12,264 nt of DNA from positions 1-12,264 of the forward strand of contig JAHFAP010000072.1 in NCBI GenBank assembly GCA_023250495.1. The letters run 5' to 3'. Source of the stretch: Deltaproteobacteria bacterium (lineage in GTDB: Bacteria > Desulfobacterota > Binatia > UBA9968). This document shows positions 6,216-12,264 of this stretch, one piece after another. The notes below the pieces were generated by a model. It saw only the letters and a list, made by a program, of their open reading frames with translations, ran no database searches and was not told the origin of the DNA. The position numbers were made by a program, and so were the translations under genes. How positions within the stretch are numbered: position 1 is the stretch's first letter; each line of letters starts with the position of its first letter.

Positions 6216-6572
6216 CTAGCGCGGAACGCGAACTTCCACCTGCAAGCCGTTCGGGTCCTGGAAGAAGATCGTCGTGAGTTTTCCGGCAGCGTCGCGGTTC
6301 TCGCGCAGGATTTTCGCTCCCTTTTCCCGGAATTCTTTCGCCACGCCCTCGATATCGTCGGTGACGAATCCGTAGTGGTGCACGCCGACCGCGCCGTCCG
6401 ATTCCATCAGCTGCAGCGGCGTTTCACCGGCGACTTTCAGGAAGCAGAAACCGTAGCCCGCCGAGCCCTTCCTGATCTGTGTCGGCTCGCCGCCGAAAAG
6501 CTTCTGATAAAAACGGACGGACTCCTGTAGATCCTTGCATTGGATCGCCACGTGTTCGAGACGGTAATTCAT
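6216..6572 (-). CDS. VOC family protein (glyoxalase-like fold)
   Basis: The 118-residue product is a single vicinal-oxygen-chelate unit with two beta-alpha-beta-beta-beta repeats. The four classical metal positions are all filled: His7 in YRLEHVAIQ, Glu57 in LQLME, His66 in HHYGFVTDD and Glu113 in LQVEVRVP. FFQDPNGLQVEV (103-114) is the typical final strand. Members isomerise, cleave or conjugate small molecules (lactoylglutathione lyase, methylmalonyl-CoA epimerase, extradiol dioxygenase), and some bind drugs. The substrate cannot be told here. The ATG at 6572 has a strong AAGGAGG (6581-6587) eight bases upstream. It follows the antitoxin gene by 68 bases on the same strand. No clear terminator or promoter is visible in that gap, so it may be read from the toxin-antitoxin transcript. 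Confidence 0.85.
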   Translation of the reverse strand: MNYRLEHVAIQCKDLQESVRFYQKLFGGEPTQIRKGSAGYGFCFLKVAGETPLQLMESDGAVGVHHYGFVTDDIEGVAKEFREKGAKILRENRDAAGKLTTIFFQDPNGLQVEVRVPR

Positions 6573-6640
6573 CGGTCGACCCTCCTTGGGTTGTTTCCTC
6601 CCTTTGTTGATAAGGTCTCTGAGTTTTTGGGAAGGTTAAC

Positions 6641-7012
6641 TCAAACAACAATTTCCAGCCTTATTTCCTCTGCGACTCCCGGCTTGGTTTTCTCTCCTCT
6701 TGAGCGCGCAGGGATATCGACAATCCCCGCTTCGGATAGCACCTGGACATCCTGATAAACCCGGGCGAAATCCCTCTTTGCGAGCCGCGCCAGTTGCGCG
6801 ATAGAGCTGGGAGCATGCTTGCGGATTAAGCGGATCAGCTCAAGGCGCTTTGGGGTAAGAAAGCTTCGCAGCGCCACAAAGTCTGTAAAGACAACCTCAT
6901 GGGATTTAGGCGCAACTTTCTTGCCACTCTCGAGCGATCGCATAACTTGGATGGTCTCCTTGCCGACGTCCTCGAGAGACTTTAGGTTTACTTTGACTCG
7001 TTTGATCTTCAT
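6641..7012 (-). CDS. winged-helix antitoxin-like regulator (HVO_A0114 / TumA-like)
   Basis: The 123-residue basic protein has a winged-helix DNA-binding domain in its second half: FLTPKRLELIRLIRKHAPSSIAQLARLAK, with the recognition helix near DFARVYQDVQVLSEAGIVDI (81-100). This matches my recollection of the HVO_A0114 putative DNA-binding family. Its place directly after a TumE-family gene, with stop and start overlapping as ATGA, makes it the probable antitoxin and autorepressor. The N-terminal 50 residues (KVNLKSLEDVGKETIQVMR..) may bind the toxin; that is inference. A strong GGGAGGG (7016-7022) inside the toxin's 3' end serves as ribosome binding site, which should favour antitoxin synthesis. 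The order toxin then antitoxin is the reverse of the most common type II arrangement. Confidence 0.75.
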   Translation of the reverse strand: MKIKRVKVNLKSLEDVGKETIQVMRSLESGKKVAPKSHEVVFTDFVALRSFLTPKRLELIRLIRKHAPSSIAQLARLAKRDFARVYQDVQVLSEAGIVDIPARSRGEKTKPGVAEEIRLEIVV

Positions 7013-7308
7013 ATGCCCTCCCTTTCCGATAACACGCGCTCCACATCCGTCAGAAAATCTCGGATTAACGCCTCTGGGTCTGTGTAGCGGTACGTTTCTT
7101 GAGTGCCCCTGAAATGCCTGTGGTCCTCCTTAGGGTGGTGGTTATCATACCCTACCACACGTTCGCCGGAAGGGGATATGAGACTCAGCCGGTACCGGAC
7201 TCTGCCATGCTCCGCCTTTGCAGCGGCGATGTCCCATATCTTAATTACAACGCGCCATCCTCCTGGGAGAAAAACATCCGTAGACCTAAGCAGCTTCGCT
7301 TTTGCCAC
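7009..7308 (-). CDS. TumE-family (DUF6516) toxin-like protein
   Basis: The 99-residue product matches the TumE/DUF6516 pattern as I remember it. There is a lead beta strand (GGWRVVIKIWDI), a strand with YRLSLISPSGERVVGYDNHHPKEDHRH, and a tail RYTDPEALIRDFLTDVERVL. The invariant-looking block GYDN..H-K-DHRH (residues about 53-66) is a good candidate for the active or binding site. Family members are described as the toxic half of type II toxin-antitoxin modules; how they poison the cell is not evident here. The start is GTG at 7308: an in-frame TAA directly precedes it and no later ATG, GTG or TTG fits. There is no ribosome binding site, and the promoter spacing implies leaderless translation. 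The antitoxin gene overlaps by four bases. The upstream permease gene ends 58 bases away on the same strand, without a visible terminator. Confidence 0.78.
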   Translation of the reverse strand: MAKAKLLRSTDVFLPGGWRVVIKIWDIAAAKAEHGRVRYRLSLISPSGERVVGYDNHHPKEDHRHFRGTQETYRYTDPEALIRDFLTDVERVLSEREGI

Positions 7309-7315
7309 TTATGAC

Positions 7316-7344
7316 ATTGTAGGCCATAGGCAACAGAATTTCAA
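7316..7344 (-). promoter_or_regulatory. sigma70 promoter of the toxin-antitoxin pair, leaderless start
   Basis: On the minus strand TTGAAA (7344-7339) and TACAAT (7321-7316) are 17 bases apart, four and five of six consensus matches. The toxin GTG begins seven bases after the -10, right where transcription should start, so the mRNA would have no leader. A nine-base palindrome, GCC-TAT-GGC (7323-7331), lies in the spacer and could be an operator for the winged-helix antitoxin. Confidence 0.6.
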
Positions 7345-7366
7345 TCTCCCGCCGCGAATGGGCTCT

Positions 7367-8215
7367 CTATCTTGCTTTTGGATCTAAGATGTCTCTCAGG
7401 CCGTTGCCGAGGAAGTTGAAGGCTAGGATGGTGAGAAAAATCGCCAGCGCCGGGAAGAAGATGATGTGCGGGTATGTGCGCATGGCGCGCCAACCGTCCT
7501 GCGCCAGGGTTCCCCAACTGGTGCCCCATGCGCTGTAGGGATCGTTGATTCCGAGACCGATGAAGCTCAGAGTGGACTCCGCGAGAATCGCCGCCGGGAC
7601 GCTGAAGGTGAGAGTGACCAGGATCGGGGCGAGGATGTTGGGGAGGATGTGGCGCAAAATGATCCTGACGTGGGAGGCGCCGATGGCCTTGGCTCCGTCG
7701 ACGTAGATAAGCTCCTTGGCCTGGAGGACCTGTCCTCGGGTGATGCGCGCGAAGCGGACCCAGGTGACCAGCGCGAGCGCGATGAGTATGCCGGCGATAT
7801 TGCGCCCCAACAGGAGCGAGAGCAGGATGAAGATCAGCAGGTCGGGAAGCCCGTAGAAAATATCCACGATGCGCATCAGAAGGTTGTCGAGGGCGCCGCC
7901 GGCGTAACCCGATATCGAGCCGTAGATCGTGCCGATCAACAATGCTATCAGAGCCGTCCCGAAGCCCACCACCATGGAGACGCGCGCGCCGTAAAGGATG
8001 CGCGTCAAGAGATCTCTGCCTAGTTCGTCTGTGCCCAGCCAGTGGTCCCAGCCTGGATTCTCGAGGATGCGCTTCTCGTCGAACCCGCCCGGCGCGTAGG
8101 GAGAAAGGAGCGGGGCGAGCAAAGCTCCGAGGGTAACAATGAGAATGAAGGCCAGGCTGCCTAAGAGGAGCGGGTTGCCCTGCCATCGGGCGGAAAACCT
8201 TTGAGCCATCCTCAT
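7367..8215 (-). CDS. peptide ABC transporter permease, DppC/OppC type
   Basis: This is the second membrane subunit of a peptide/nickel-type ABC importer, 282 residues with about six membrane helices. The N-terminal OppC-like region contains LLAPLLSPYAP and HWLGTDELGRDLLTRILYGARVS (58-80), a hallmark of DppC/OppC. The cytoplasmic EAA loop that contacts the ATPase reads ELIYVDGAKAIGASHVRIILRHILPN (168-193), followed by ESTLSFIGLGINDPYSAWG. The ATG at 8215 is chosen because GAGG lies eight bases upstream and it starts ten bases after the stop of the partner permease. A TTG at 8254 would overlap that gene. It is the last transporter gene of the run, and the ATPase genes that normally follow are absent. 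The exact substrate is unknown. Confidence 0.93.
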   Translation of the reverse strand: MRMAQRFSARWQGNPLLLGSLAFILIVTLGALLAPLLSPYAPGGFDEKRILENPGWDHWLGTDELGRDLLTRILYGARVSMVVGFGTALIALLIGTIYGSISGYAGGALDNLLMRIVDIFYGLPDLLIFILLSLLLGRNIAGILIALALVTWVRFARITRGQVLQAKELIYVDGAKAIGASHVRIILRHILPNILAPILVTLTFSVPAAILAESTLSFIGLGINDPYSAWGTSWGTLAQDGWRAMRTYPHIIFFPALAIFLTILAFNFLGNGLRDILDPKAR

Positions 8216-8225
8216 CAATCGAGCC

Positions 8226-9143
8226 TCAGTGGGTTTTGATCCTGGGATCGACAAGAGAATAGAGCAGGTCCACGAGGAGATTGGCGCACACCAGGACGGT
8301 GGTGTACACGAGCGTTACCCCCATGATCAGCGGATAATCCCGGTCCGCCACCGCGGTAATAAAGAACCTCCCCATACCGGGGATGGCGAAGACGTACTCA
8401 ACCACGAAAGACCCGGTGACGAGCGCGGCGAAAAGCGGCCCCAGAACGGTGAGGACCGGAATGAAGGAATTTCTCAGGGCGTGCTTGAAGAGAACGTTGA
8501 TCTCGCGGAGCCCTTTGGCGCGCGCCGTGCGGATAAAATCTTCGCTCAAAGTTTCCAGCAGCGCGGAGCGGAGAAGATAGGACAGGTAGGCGAATGAAGC
8601 CGCTCCAAGCGTAATCATCGGCAGGACAACGCTGCTGAGTTGTCCCCACCTGCCGGCCTGAAACCAGCCGAGCTTGAGGGAAAAAAACCAAATGAGCACC
8701 GCGCCAAGAATGAAGTTCGGCAGTGAAATGCCCAAAGTGGCGAGAAACACGCAGCCGCGGTCGGCCCATCTATTACGGGTCGCGGCGGCGCATAGGCCCA
8801 CGGGCAATGAGAAGATCAAGGCGAAGGAGAGGGCCAGAATCCCCAACAATGCTGAAGTGGGAAAGGTGTCGGCGATGATGTCGCTAACGTTGCGGTCGAG
8901 GTACTTATAGGAGGGACCGAGATCTCCCTCAAGGATACCGCGCAGGTATCGGCCGTACTGCTTCAGCCAGGGCTCATCGAGGTGGTATTTCGCCTCGATG
9001 TTGGCCATCACCTCGGGAGGGAGGCGGCGCTCGCGGTCGAAGGGGCCGCCCGGCGTGATGCGCAAGAGGATGAACGTTAGCGTGATCACGACCCAGAGAA
9101 CTGCCAGGCCGTGAACAATCCGTTTGACAAGAAAGCGGGCCAT
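8226..9143 (-). CDS. peptide ABC transporter permease, DppB/OppB type
   Basis: This is the first membrane subunit of the same importer, 305 residues, with an N-terminal helix (VKRIVHGLAVLWVVITLTFILLR) then GGPFDRERRLPPEV, the usual DppB/OppB opening. Five further helices follow. The EAA loop for the ATPase is EDFIRTARAKGLREINVLFKHALRN (201-225), and the C-terminal block VVEYVFAIPGMGRFFITAVADRDYPLIMG is strongly typical. The ATG at 9143 has GGGAG only three bases upstream (9147-9151), which is tight. A heptamer repeat that can fold into a hairpin starts directly upstream of that ribosome binding site, so expression relative to the binding protein may be reduced. DppC follows after ten bases. 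Confidence 0.94.
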   Translation of the reverse strand: MARFLVKRIVHGLAVLWVVITLTFILLRITPGGPFDRERRLPPEVMANIEAKYHLDEPWLKQYGRYLRGILEGDLGPSYKYLDRNVSDIIADTFPTSALLGILALSFALIFSLPVGLCAAATRNRWADRGCVFLATLGISLPNFILGAVLIWFFSLKLGWFQAGRWGQLSSVVLPMITLGAASFAYLSYLLRSALLETLSEDFIRTARAKGLREINVLFKHALRNSFIPVLTVLGPLFAALVTGSFVVEYVFAIPGMGRFFITAVADRDYPLIMGVTLVYTTVLVCANLLVDLLYSLVDPRIKTH

Positions 9144-9151
9144 AAACTCCC

Positions 9152-9219
9152 ATTTTGGATTTTAGATTTTCGATTTTTTGATTGAATCCAAAATCGGCAA
9201 TCCAAAATCTAAAATCGAT
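9152..9219. repeat. heptamer tandem repeats in inverted orientation (ATTTTNG / AATCNAA)
   Basis: On the + strand three perfect-period units ATTTTGG, ATTTTAG, ATTTTCG (9152-9172) are followed by an 8-base variant, a short centre, and then five inverted units AATCCAA, AATCGGC, AATCCAA, AATCTAA, AATCGAT (9185-9219). The arms 9158-9170 and 9204-9216 are perfectly complementary over 13 bases. The cluster fills the whole gap between the binding-protein stop (9220-9222) and the dppB ribosome binding site. In the minus-strand transcript it would fold as an AT-rich stem that could protect or separate the binding-protein message from the permease message. Confidence 0.85.
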
Positions 9220-10860
9220 TCAGGCGCTCTTGTCTCTGCCGCGAGCGGCCGGAGGCGGAGACTGGATTGATTCTTTCAGACGCACGTGGCGCAGCACAAG
9301 TCGGCCCATGGAGCTATACTCCAGACCGGTATAGCGGGGATTCAAAACCGTGGTCTCGGCCGTCGTGAATAGAGGGACGATGGGAGCATCGGCTTCACAC
9401 AGGATTCGCTGTGCCTCGTTATAGAGGCGGATTCGTCTCTGTTCGTTCATTTCCCTTGCGGCCAGCTCCAGCAGATGGTCATAGCGGCTGTTTTTCCACC
9501 GGGTATTATTGTTCCCGCTGAGCGCGGTGAAGAGCTTCATGAAATTGTCCGGGTCCGGATAATCCGCGCCCCACCCGAGCCTGAAGATGTGCGGCGGATC
9601 ACTCTGGAGTTTCTTCAGATAGACTTTCCATTCCTGGTTTTCCAGGCGCACCAAGACGCCCAGGTTTCGCTTCCACATGCTTTGAATCGCCTCGGCCACG
9701 ATCTTGTGTTCCTCGTCCGTGTTATAGGCGAGAGTCACCCGGGGAAAATCCTTGCCGTCCGGATATCCCGCCTCGCGCAGGAGTCGCCTAGCTTCCGGAG
9801 GGTTGTACAGGGGCCCGATTTTGGGATTGTGGGCGAGCATGCCCGGCGGGATCCACGAGGTCGCGGGCAGCTCCCCTCCGTGAAGTATTTTAGGAAAGAC
9901 GCTGCGGTCGATCGCCATGGAAAAGGCCTTGCGCACGCGCGTGTCGTCGAACGGCTTCCGGTCCGTGGCGAAGCCGTAATAGTAGCCGCGGAGCTGTGGC
10001 ACATGGCGGAAGCCCGGCGCTTTCGCCAGGCGCGGTTTTTCCAATGTCGGAATGCTGTGGTTGTCGAGGAAGTCGAGCTGTCCCTGCTCGTACAGCCCTA
10101 ATGCCGTGGTCTTCTCGTTGATCATGACCATCTCGACCTGTTCGACGGCGGGCTTGCCGAGGAAAAAATTCGGGTTGGCCCTCAGCTGAATCTCGTTCTC
10201 GTGCTTCCAGGAGGAAAGGAGAAAGGGTCCGTTGGTCACGATGTGGTCCGGCTCGGTCCACTTGGAGCCTAACTTTTCGATGATGTCCTGGCGCTGCGGG
10301 TAGGTAACCTCAAAGGTGGTGATCGAGAGGAAATAGGAAGTCGGGTGCTTCAGCCGGACCTCGAGCGTCCAATCATCAATGGCCTTGACGCCCACGAGGC
10401 CCTCGTCCGTGACCTTGCCCTCGTGGAATTCTTCGGCGTTGACGATGTCGAAGAGGATGTAAGCATACTCGGATGCGGTTTTAGGATTGAGCAGCCGTTT
10501 CCAGGAGTATTCGAAATCCTGCGCCCGCACCTTCTGCCCGTCGCTCCAGGTGACGTCGTCCCTCAGGTGAAAGACAACCTTTCTTCCTCCTTCGAGAATA
10601 TCCCACGACTTGGCTATAACGGGCGCAGGCTTCAAGTTCTTATCGAACTCCGTGAGGCCCACCATGAGATTGGCGATGACGTTGAACGAGACATGGTCCG
10701 TCGCCAGAGACCAGTCCAGGCTGGGAGGCTCGGTTCCGATATTGACGCGAAAAGTTTTTTCGTCGCGGCCGCGCGAAAACGGGTTGCAGGACGCAAGAAT
10801 GAGGAGAGAACTAAGAAGAAGAGCGTGGCGAAAAGCGCCTCTTTTGGTTAGGAATACCAA
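9220..10860 (-). CDS. peptide ABC transporter substrate-binding lipoprotein, family 5 (OppA/DppA type)
   Basis: The 546-residue product is the extracytoplasmic binding protein of the importer. Residues 1-24 form a lipoprotein signal peptide with basic residues, a hydrophobic core, and lipobox LASC, with Cys25 as the lipidated residue. The mature part shows family 5 landmarks: EPPSLDWSLATD, WDILEGGRKVVFHLRDDVTWSDG, a FSMAIDRSVF helix, EARRLLREAGYPDG, and LGWGADYPDPDNFMKLFTALSGNNNTRW near residue 430, most like oligopeptide-binding OppA. The start must be TTG at 10860: an in-frame TAG lies 39 bases upstream, no ATG or GTG is available, and the signal peptide begins there. No ribosome binding site is visible. 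The permease genes follow after 76 bases of repeat, and an M19 dipeptidase is transcribed divergently. Confidence 0.92.
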   Translation of the reverse strand: MVFLTKRGAFRHALLLSSLLILASCNPFSRGRDEKTFRVNIGTEPPSLDWSLATDHVSFNVIANLMVGLTEFDKNLKPAPVIAKSWDILEGGRKVVFHLRDDVTWSDGQKVRAQDFEYSWKRLLNPKTASEYAYILFDIVNAEEFHEGKVTDEGLVGVKAIDDWTLEVRLKHPTSYFLSITTFEVTYPQRQDIIEKLGSKWTEPDHIVTNGPFLLSSWKHENEIQLRANPNFFLGKPAVEQVEMVMINEKTTALGLYEQGQLDFLDNHSIPTLEKPRLAKAPGFRHVPQLRGYYYGFATDRKPFDDTRVRKAFSMAIDRSVFPKILHGGELPATSWIPPGMLAHNPKIGPLYNPPEARRLLREAGYPDGKDFPRVTLAYNTDEEHKIVAEAIQSMWKRNLGVLVRLENQEWKVYLKKLQSDPPHIFRLGWGADYPDPDNFMKLFTALSGNNNTRWKNSRYDHLLELAAREMNEQRRIRLYNEAQRILCEADAPIVPLFTTAETTVLNPRYTGLEYSSMGRLVLRHVRLKESIQSPPPAARGRDKSA

Positions 10861-10874
10861 GGGAAAAGTTGTGC

Positions 10875-10903
10875 TTGCGTCCGGTTCGTTTTGCGGCTAT
10901 TAC
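10875..10903 (+). promoter_or_regulatory. possible promoter of the dipeptidase gene
   Basis: TTGCGT (10875-10880) and TATTAC (10898-10903) are 17 bases apart; three and four of six consensus matches. Transcription would start near 10910, giving a leader of about 35 bases to the ATG at 10945, with a good ribosome binding site in it. Confidence 0.35.
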
Positions 10904-10928
10904 TACCCCAAGAGTGAATTTTCTTCAA
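10899..10928 (-). promoter_or_regulatory. possible promoter of the peptide transporter operon
   Basis: On the minus strand TTGAAG (10928-10923) and AGTAAT (10904-10899) are 18 bases apart, four of six matches each. The -10 overlaps that of the opposing dipeptidase promoter on the other strand. A transcript would start near 10892 and leave a leader of about 32 bases before the TTG. Confidence 0.3.
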
Positions 10929-10944
10929 GGGAAGAGGCAGCGTT

Positions 10945-11976
10945 ATGGATGCTCATGAAATGCTGAAAAACAATGTGGTGGTCGAAGGCCATCGCGACGT
11001 CTATGAACAGCTCTACCGGAAGTCGCTCGGGGAGGCCAACCCGCTGCGGGATGCCATCGCCCCGAGGCTGATCCGCGACGGCATCAACGTCTCCGTTTAC
11101 GCGATCAGCGGCGATTCCTATTCGCACACACAGAACACGGGACGCTACCTGGAGACCGCGCTGGAGAATATCGATATGTTCTTGGAGGAGGCGCCGAGAT
11201 CCGAAGGGATGATCTCTCTGATCAAGACGAGATCCGACCTACCTGACAAGGTTCGCACGGGCAGCATCGCCTTTATTCTGCACTTCGAAGGCGGGATGCC
11301 GCTCCAGGGGAGCATCCATCAGCTCAGGAACTTCTACCGCCTCGGCCTTCGCTCCATGCAACTCACCTGGAACTTCCGCAACGAACTGGGCGACGGCGTC
11401 TGGGAAAACCGAACGAAAGGCGGCCTCACTCGGTTCGGAGTGGAGGTCATCAAGGAGATGAATCGGCTGGGGATGGTGGTTGATCTTGCCCACATGAACC
11501 GCGAAGGATTTTTTCAGGCGCTCGACGCGGCCGAGGCGCCGTTGATCGTGAGCCACGCCAACGCCTGCGGCATGTTGGACAATCCGCGCAACCTCGCCGA
11601 CGATCAGATCAAGGCCATCGCCCAGCAGGGCGGGTTGGTCGGCATCCTGGCTTTGCCGGAGCGGGTGGCGAAGAAGGACGCAACGCTGGATGATCTGCTC
11701 AAGCATCTCGACTACATGGTCGAATTGGTCGGAGTCGAGCATCTGGCGCTGGGACTCGATTTCATCAAGTATGACGGCCCGCGGACGCTCAAGGATCAGC
11801 ACCATCCGTTGCACGAGCGCACCTACGTCAAGGACTTCGAAGAGATCGAGGATTTGCCCAAGCTCGTCGATGGCCTGGCCCGCCGAGGTTACAAAGAAAA
11901 CGAAATCGCTCTCATCCTGGGAGGAAATCACCTGCGGGTGCTCAAGACTATTCTGCCGGAGCAGTCCGTCATCTAA
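10945..11976 (+). CDS. membrane dipeptidase family (M19) zinc peptidase
   Basis: M19 enzymes (renal dipeptidase family) hydrolyse dipeptides at a two-zinc centre. The 343-residue product keeps the expected ligands: His16 and Asp18 in VVEGHRDVY, the bridging Glu115 in HFEGG, His183 in DLAHMN and His204 in VSHANA. Arg215 in DNPRN and Asp272 in LALGLDF also match conserved positions, and ILGGNHLRV is the typical C-terminal motif. One deviation is that the usual DGHND start is EGHRD. There is no signal peptide, so it is probably cytoplasmic. GAGG at 10934-10937 lies seven bases before the ATG at 10945. It is divergent from a peptide importer gene, which suggests that it processes imported peptides. 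A binding-protein gene follows after 17 bases, probably in the same transcript. Some M19 relatives act on non-peptide amides, so the substrate is open. Confidence 0.9.
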   Translation: MDAHEMLKNNVVVEGHRDVYEQLYRKSLGEANPLRDAIAPRLIRDGINVSVYAISGDSYSHTQNTGRYLETALENIDMFLEEAPRSEGMISLIKTRSDLPDKVRTGSIAFILHFEGGMPLQGSIHQLRNFYRLGLRSMQLTWNFRNELGDGVWENRTKGGLTRFGVEVIKEMNRLGMVVDLAHMNREGFFQALDAAEAPLIVSHANACGMLDNPRNLADDQIKAIAQQGGLVGILALPERVAKKDATLDDLLKHLDYMVELVGVEHLALGLDFIKYDGPRTLKDQHHPLHERTYVKDFEEIEDLPKLVDGLARRGYKENEIALILGGNHLRVLKTILPEQSVI

Positions 11977-11993
11977 GTTTCGAAGGAGATTCT

Positions 11994-12264
11994 ATGCGCC
12001 GCTTAGGATCGTTGCTTTTCTTTCTCGTCTTCCTTCTCTCGTATCCGCTGCTTGCTCGCGCCAAGATCATCGTGGGCCTTTCATCGGTGAACCTCGCGTT
12101 CTTACCGGTGTACGTCACGCAGGAAAAGGGTTTCTTCAAAGACGAAGGGCTGGACGTGCTCTTCGTCATGTTCAACGCCGGCACGACGAATCTTCAGGCC
12201 TTGATCGGCGGCGACGTGCAGATCATGGGGAGCGCCTTTGTGGAAACCATAGCGGGCCGGGGCG
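11994..12264 (+). CDS. ABC transporter substrate-binding protein, NMT1/THI5-like, 5' end
   Basis: Only the first 90 residues are in the window and the frame runs off the end. Residues 1-23 make a signal peptide with an Arg-Arg start, a long hydrophobic core and the cut motif ARA. The mature start reads KIIVGLSSVNLAFLPVYVTQ, then EKGFFKDEGLDVLFVMFNAG and ALIGGDVQIMGSA. This is the classic opening of the NMT1/THI5 and SsuA/TauA binding proteins, in which a strand, an xEKGFFxxEGL turn and a GGDVQ helix are conserved. Known members bind thiamine precursors, sulfonates, nitrate or aromatic acids; this one cannot be assigned. The ATG at 11994 has AAGGAG (11983-11988) five bases upstream. The dipeptidase stop is 17 bases away, so the two are likely co-transcribed. 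Confidence 0.88.
   Translation, partial: MRRLGSLLFFLVFLLSYPLLARAKIIVGLSSVNLAFLPVYVTQEKGFFKDEGLDVLFVMFNAGTTNLQALIGGDVQIMGSAFVETIAGRG

Noticed and set aside
7341..8186. 281-codon frame on the minus strand in another phase of the DppC-type permease gene
   Set aside because: It is rich in Arg, His and Pro and has no membrane segments, while the overlapping frame gives a perfect permease.
8216..8254. upstream TTG start for the DppC-type permease
   Set aside because: It would overlap the partner permease by 29 bases and add 13 residues not expected in the family; the ATG at 8215 has a GAGG site at proper spacing.
9475..10101. 208-codon open frame on the + strand over the binding-protein gene
   Set aside because: Antisense to a complete family 5 binding protein with conserved motifs; no family resemblance of its own.
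11239..11931. 230-codon open frame on the minus strand over the dipeptidase gene
   Set aside because: Antisense to a dipeptidase with all its metal ligands; the sequence looks like a mirror of codon bias, not a protein.

Overview
The window is an ordinary-looking stretch of a fairly GC-rich bacterial chromosome, packed mostly with housekeeping and transport genes. The gene order site-2 protease, trpS, scpA, scpB, rluB resembles that of deltaproteobacteria-like genomes. The NMT1/THI5-type binding protein at the right edge and the many short intergenic repeats recall uncultivated soil or groundwater lineages of that broad group. No rRNA or other marker gene is present, so the placement is only an inference.

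Layout: (1) Bases 1-4074, + strand: the end of a gene for an HExxH protein, then a tight run of a site-2 protease, a tryptophanyl-tRNA synthetase with a four-cysteine iron-sulfur-type motif, the condensin partners ScpA and ScpB, and an RluB-type pseudouridine synthase. (2) Bases 4075-6215, - strand: a histidine phosphatase and, upstream of it, a rhodanese-MoeB/ThiF fusion, with a strong terminator hairpin between them. (3) Bases 6216-7366, - strand: a VOC-fold protein and a TumE/TumA-like toxin-antitoxin pair, toxin first. (4) Bases 7367-10860, - strand: a peptide ABC transporter consisting of a lipoprotein binding protein and two permeases, with no ATPase gene beside it. (5) Bases 10861-12264, + strand: a divergently transcribed M19 dipeptidase, then the start of another ABC binding protein, cut by the window end.

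How genes fit together: ScpA and ScpB form the SMC accessory complex. The peptide importer and the divergent dipeptidase plausibly form an uptake-and-hydrolysis unit. The fusion protein should activate a sulfur-carrier protein, whose gene is not here.

I found no clearly new large system. The most interesting signals are small. Three different clusters of 7- or 8-base tandem repeats each sit exactly at a gene 3' end, and two of them supply the stop codon. The toxin gene has a good promoter placed so that its mRNA should begin at the GTG start codon, while the antitoxin has a strong ribosome binding site. The TrpRS carries a probable Fe-S cluster motif. No gene-free stretch exceeds about 120 bases.
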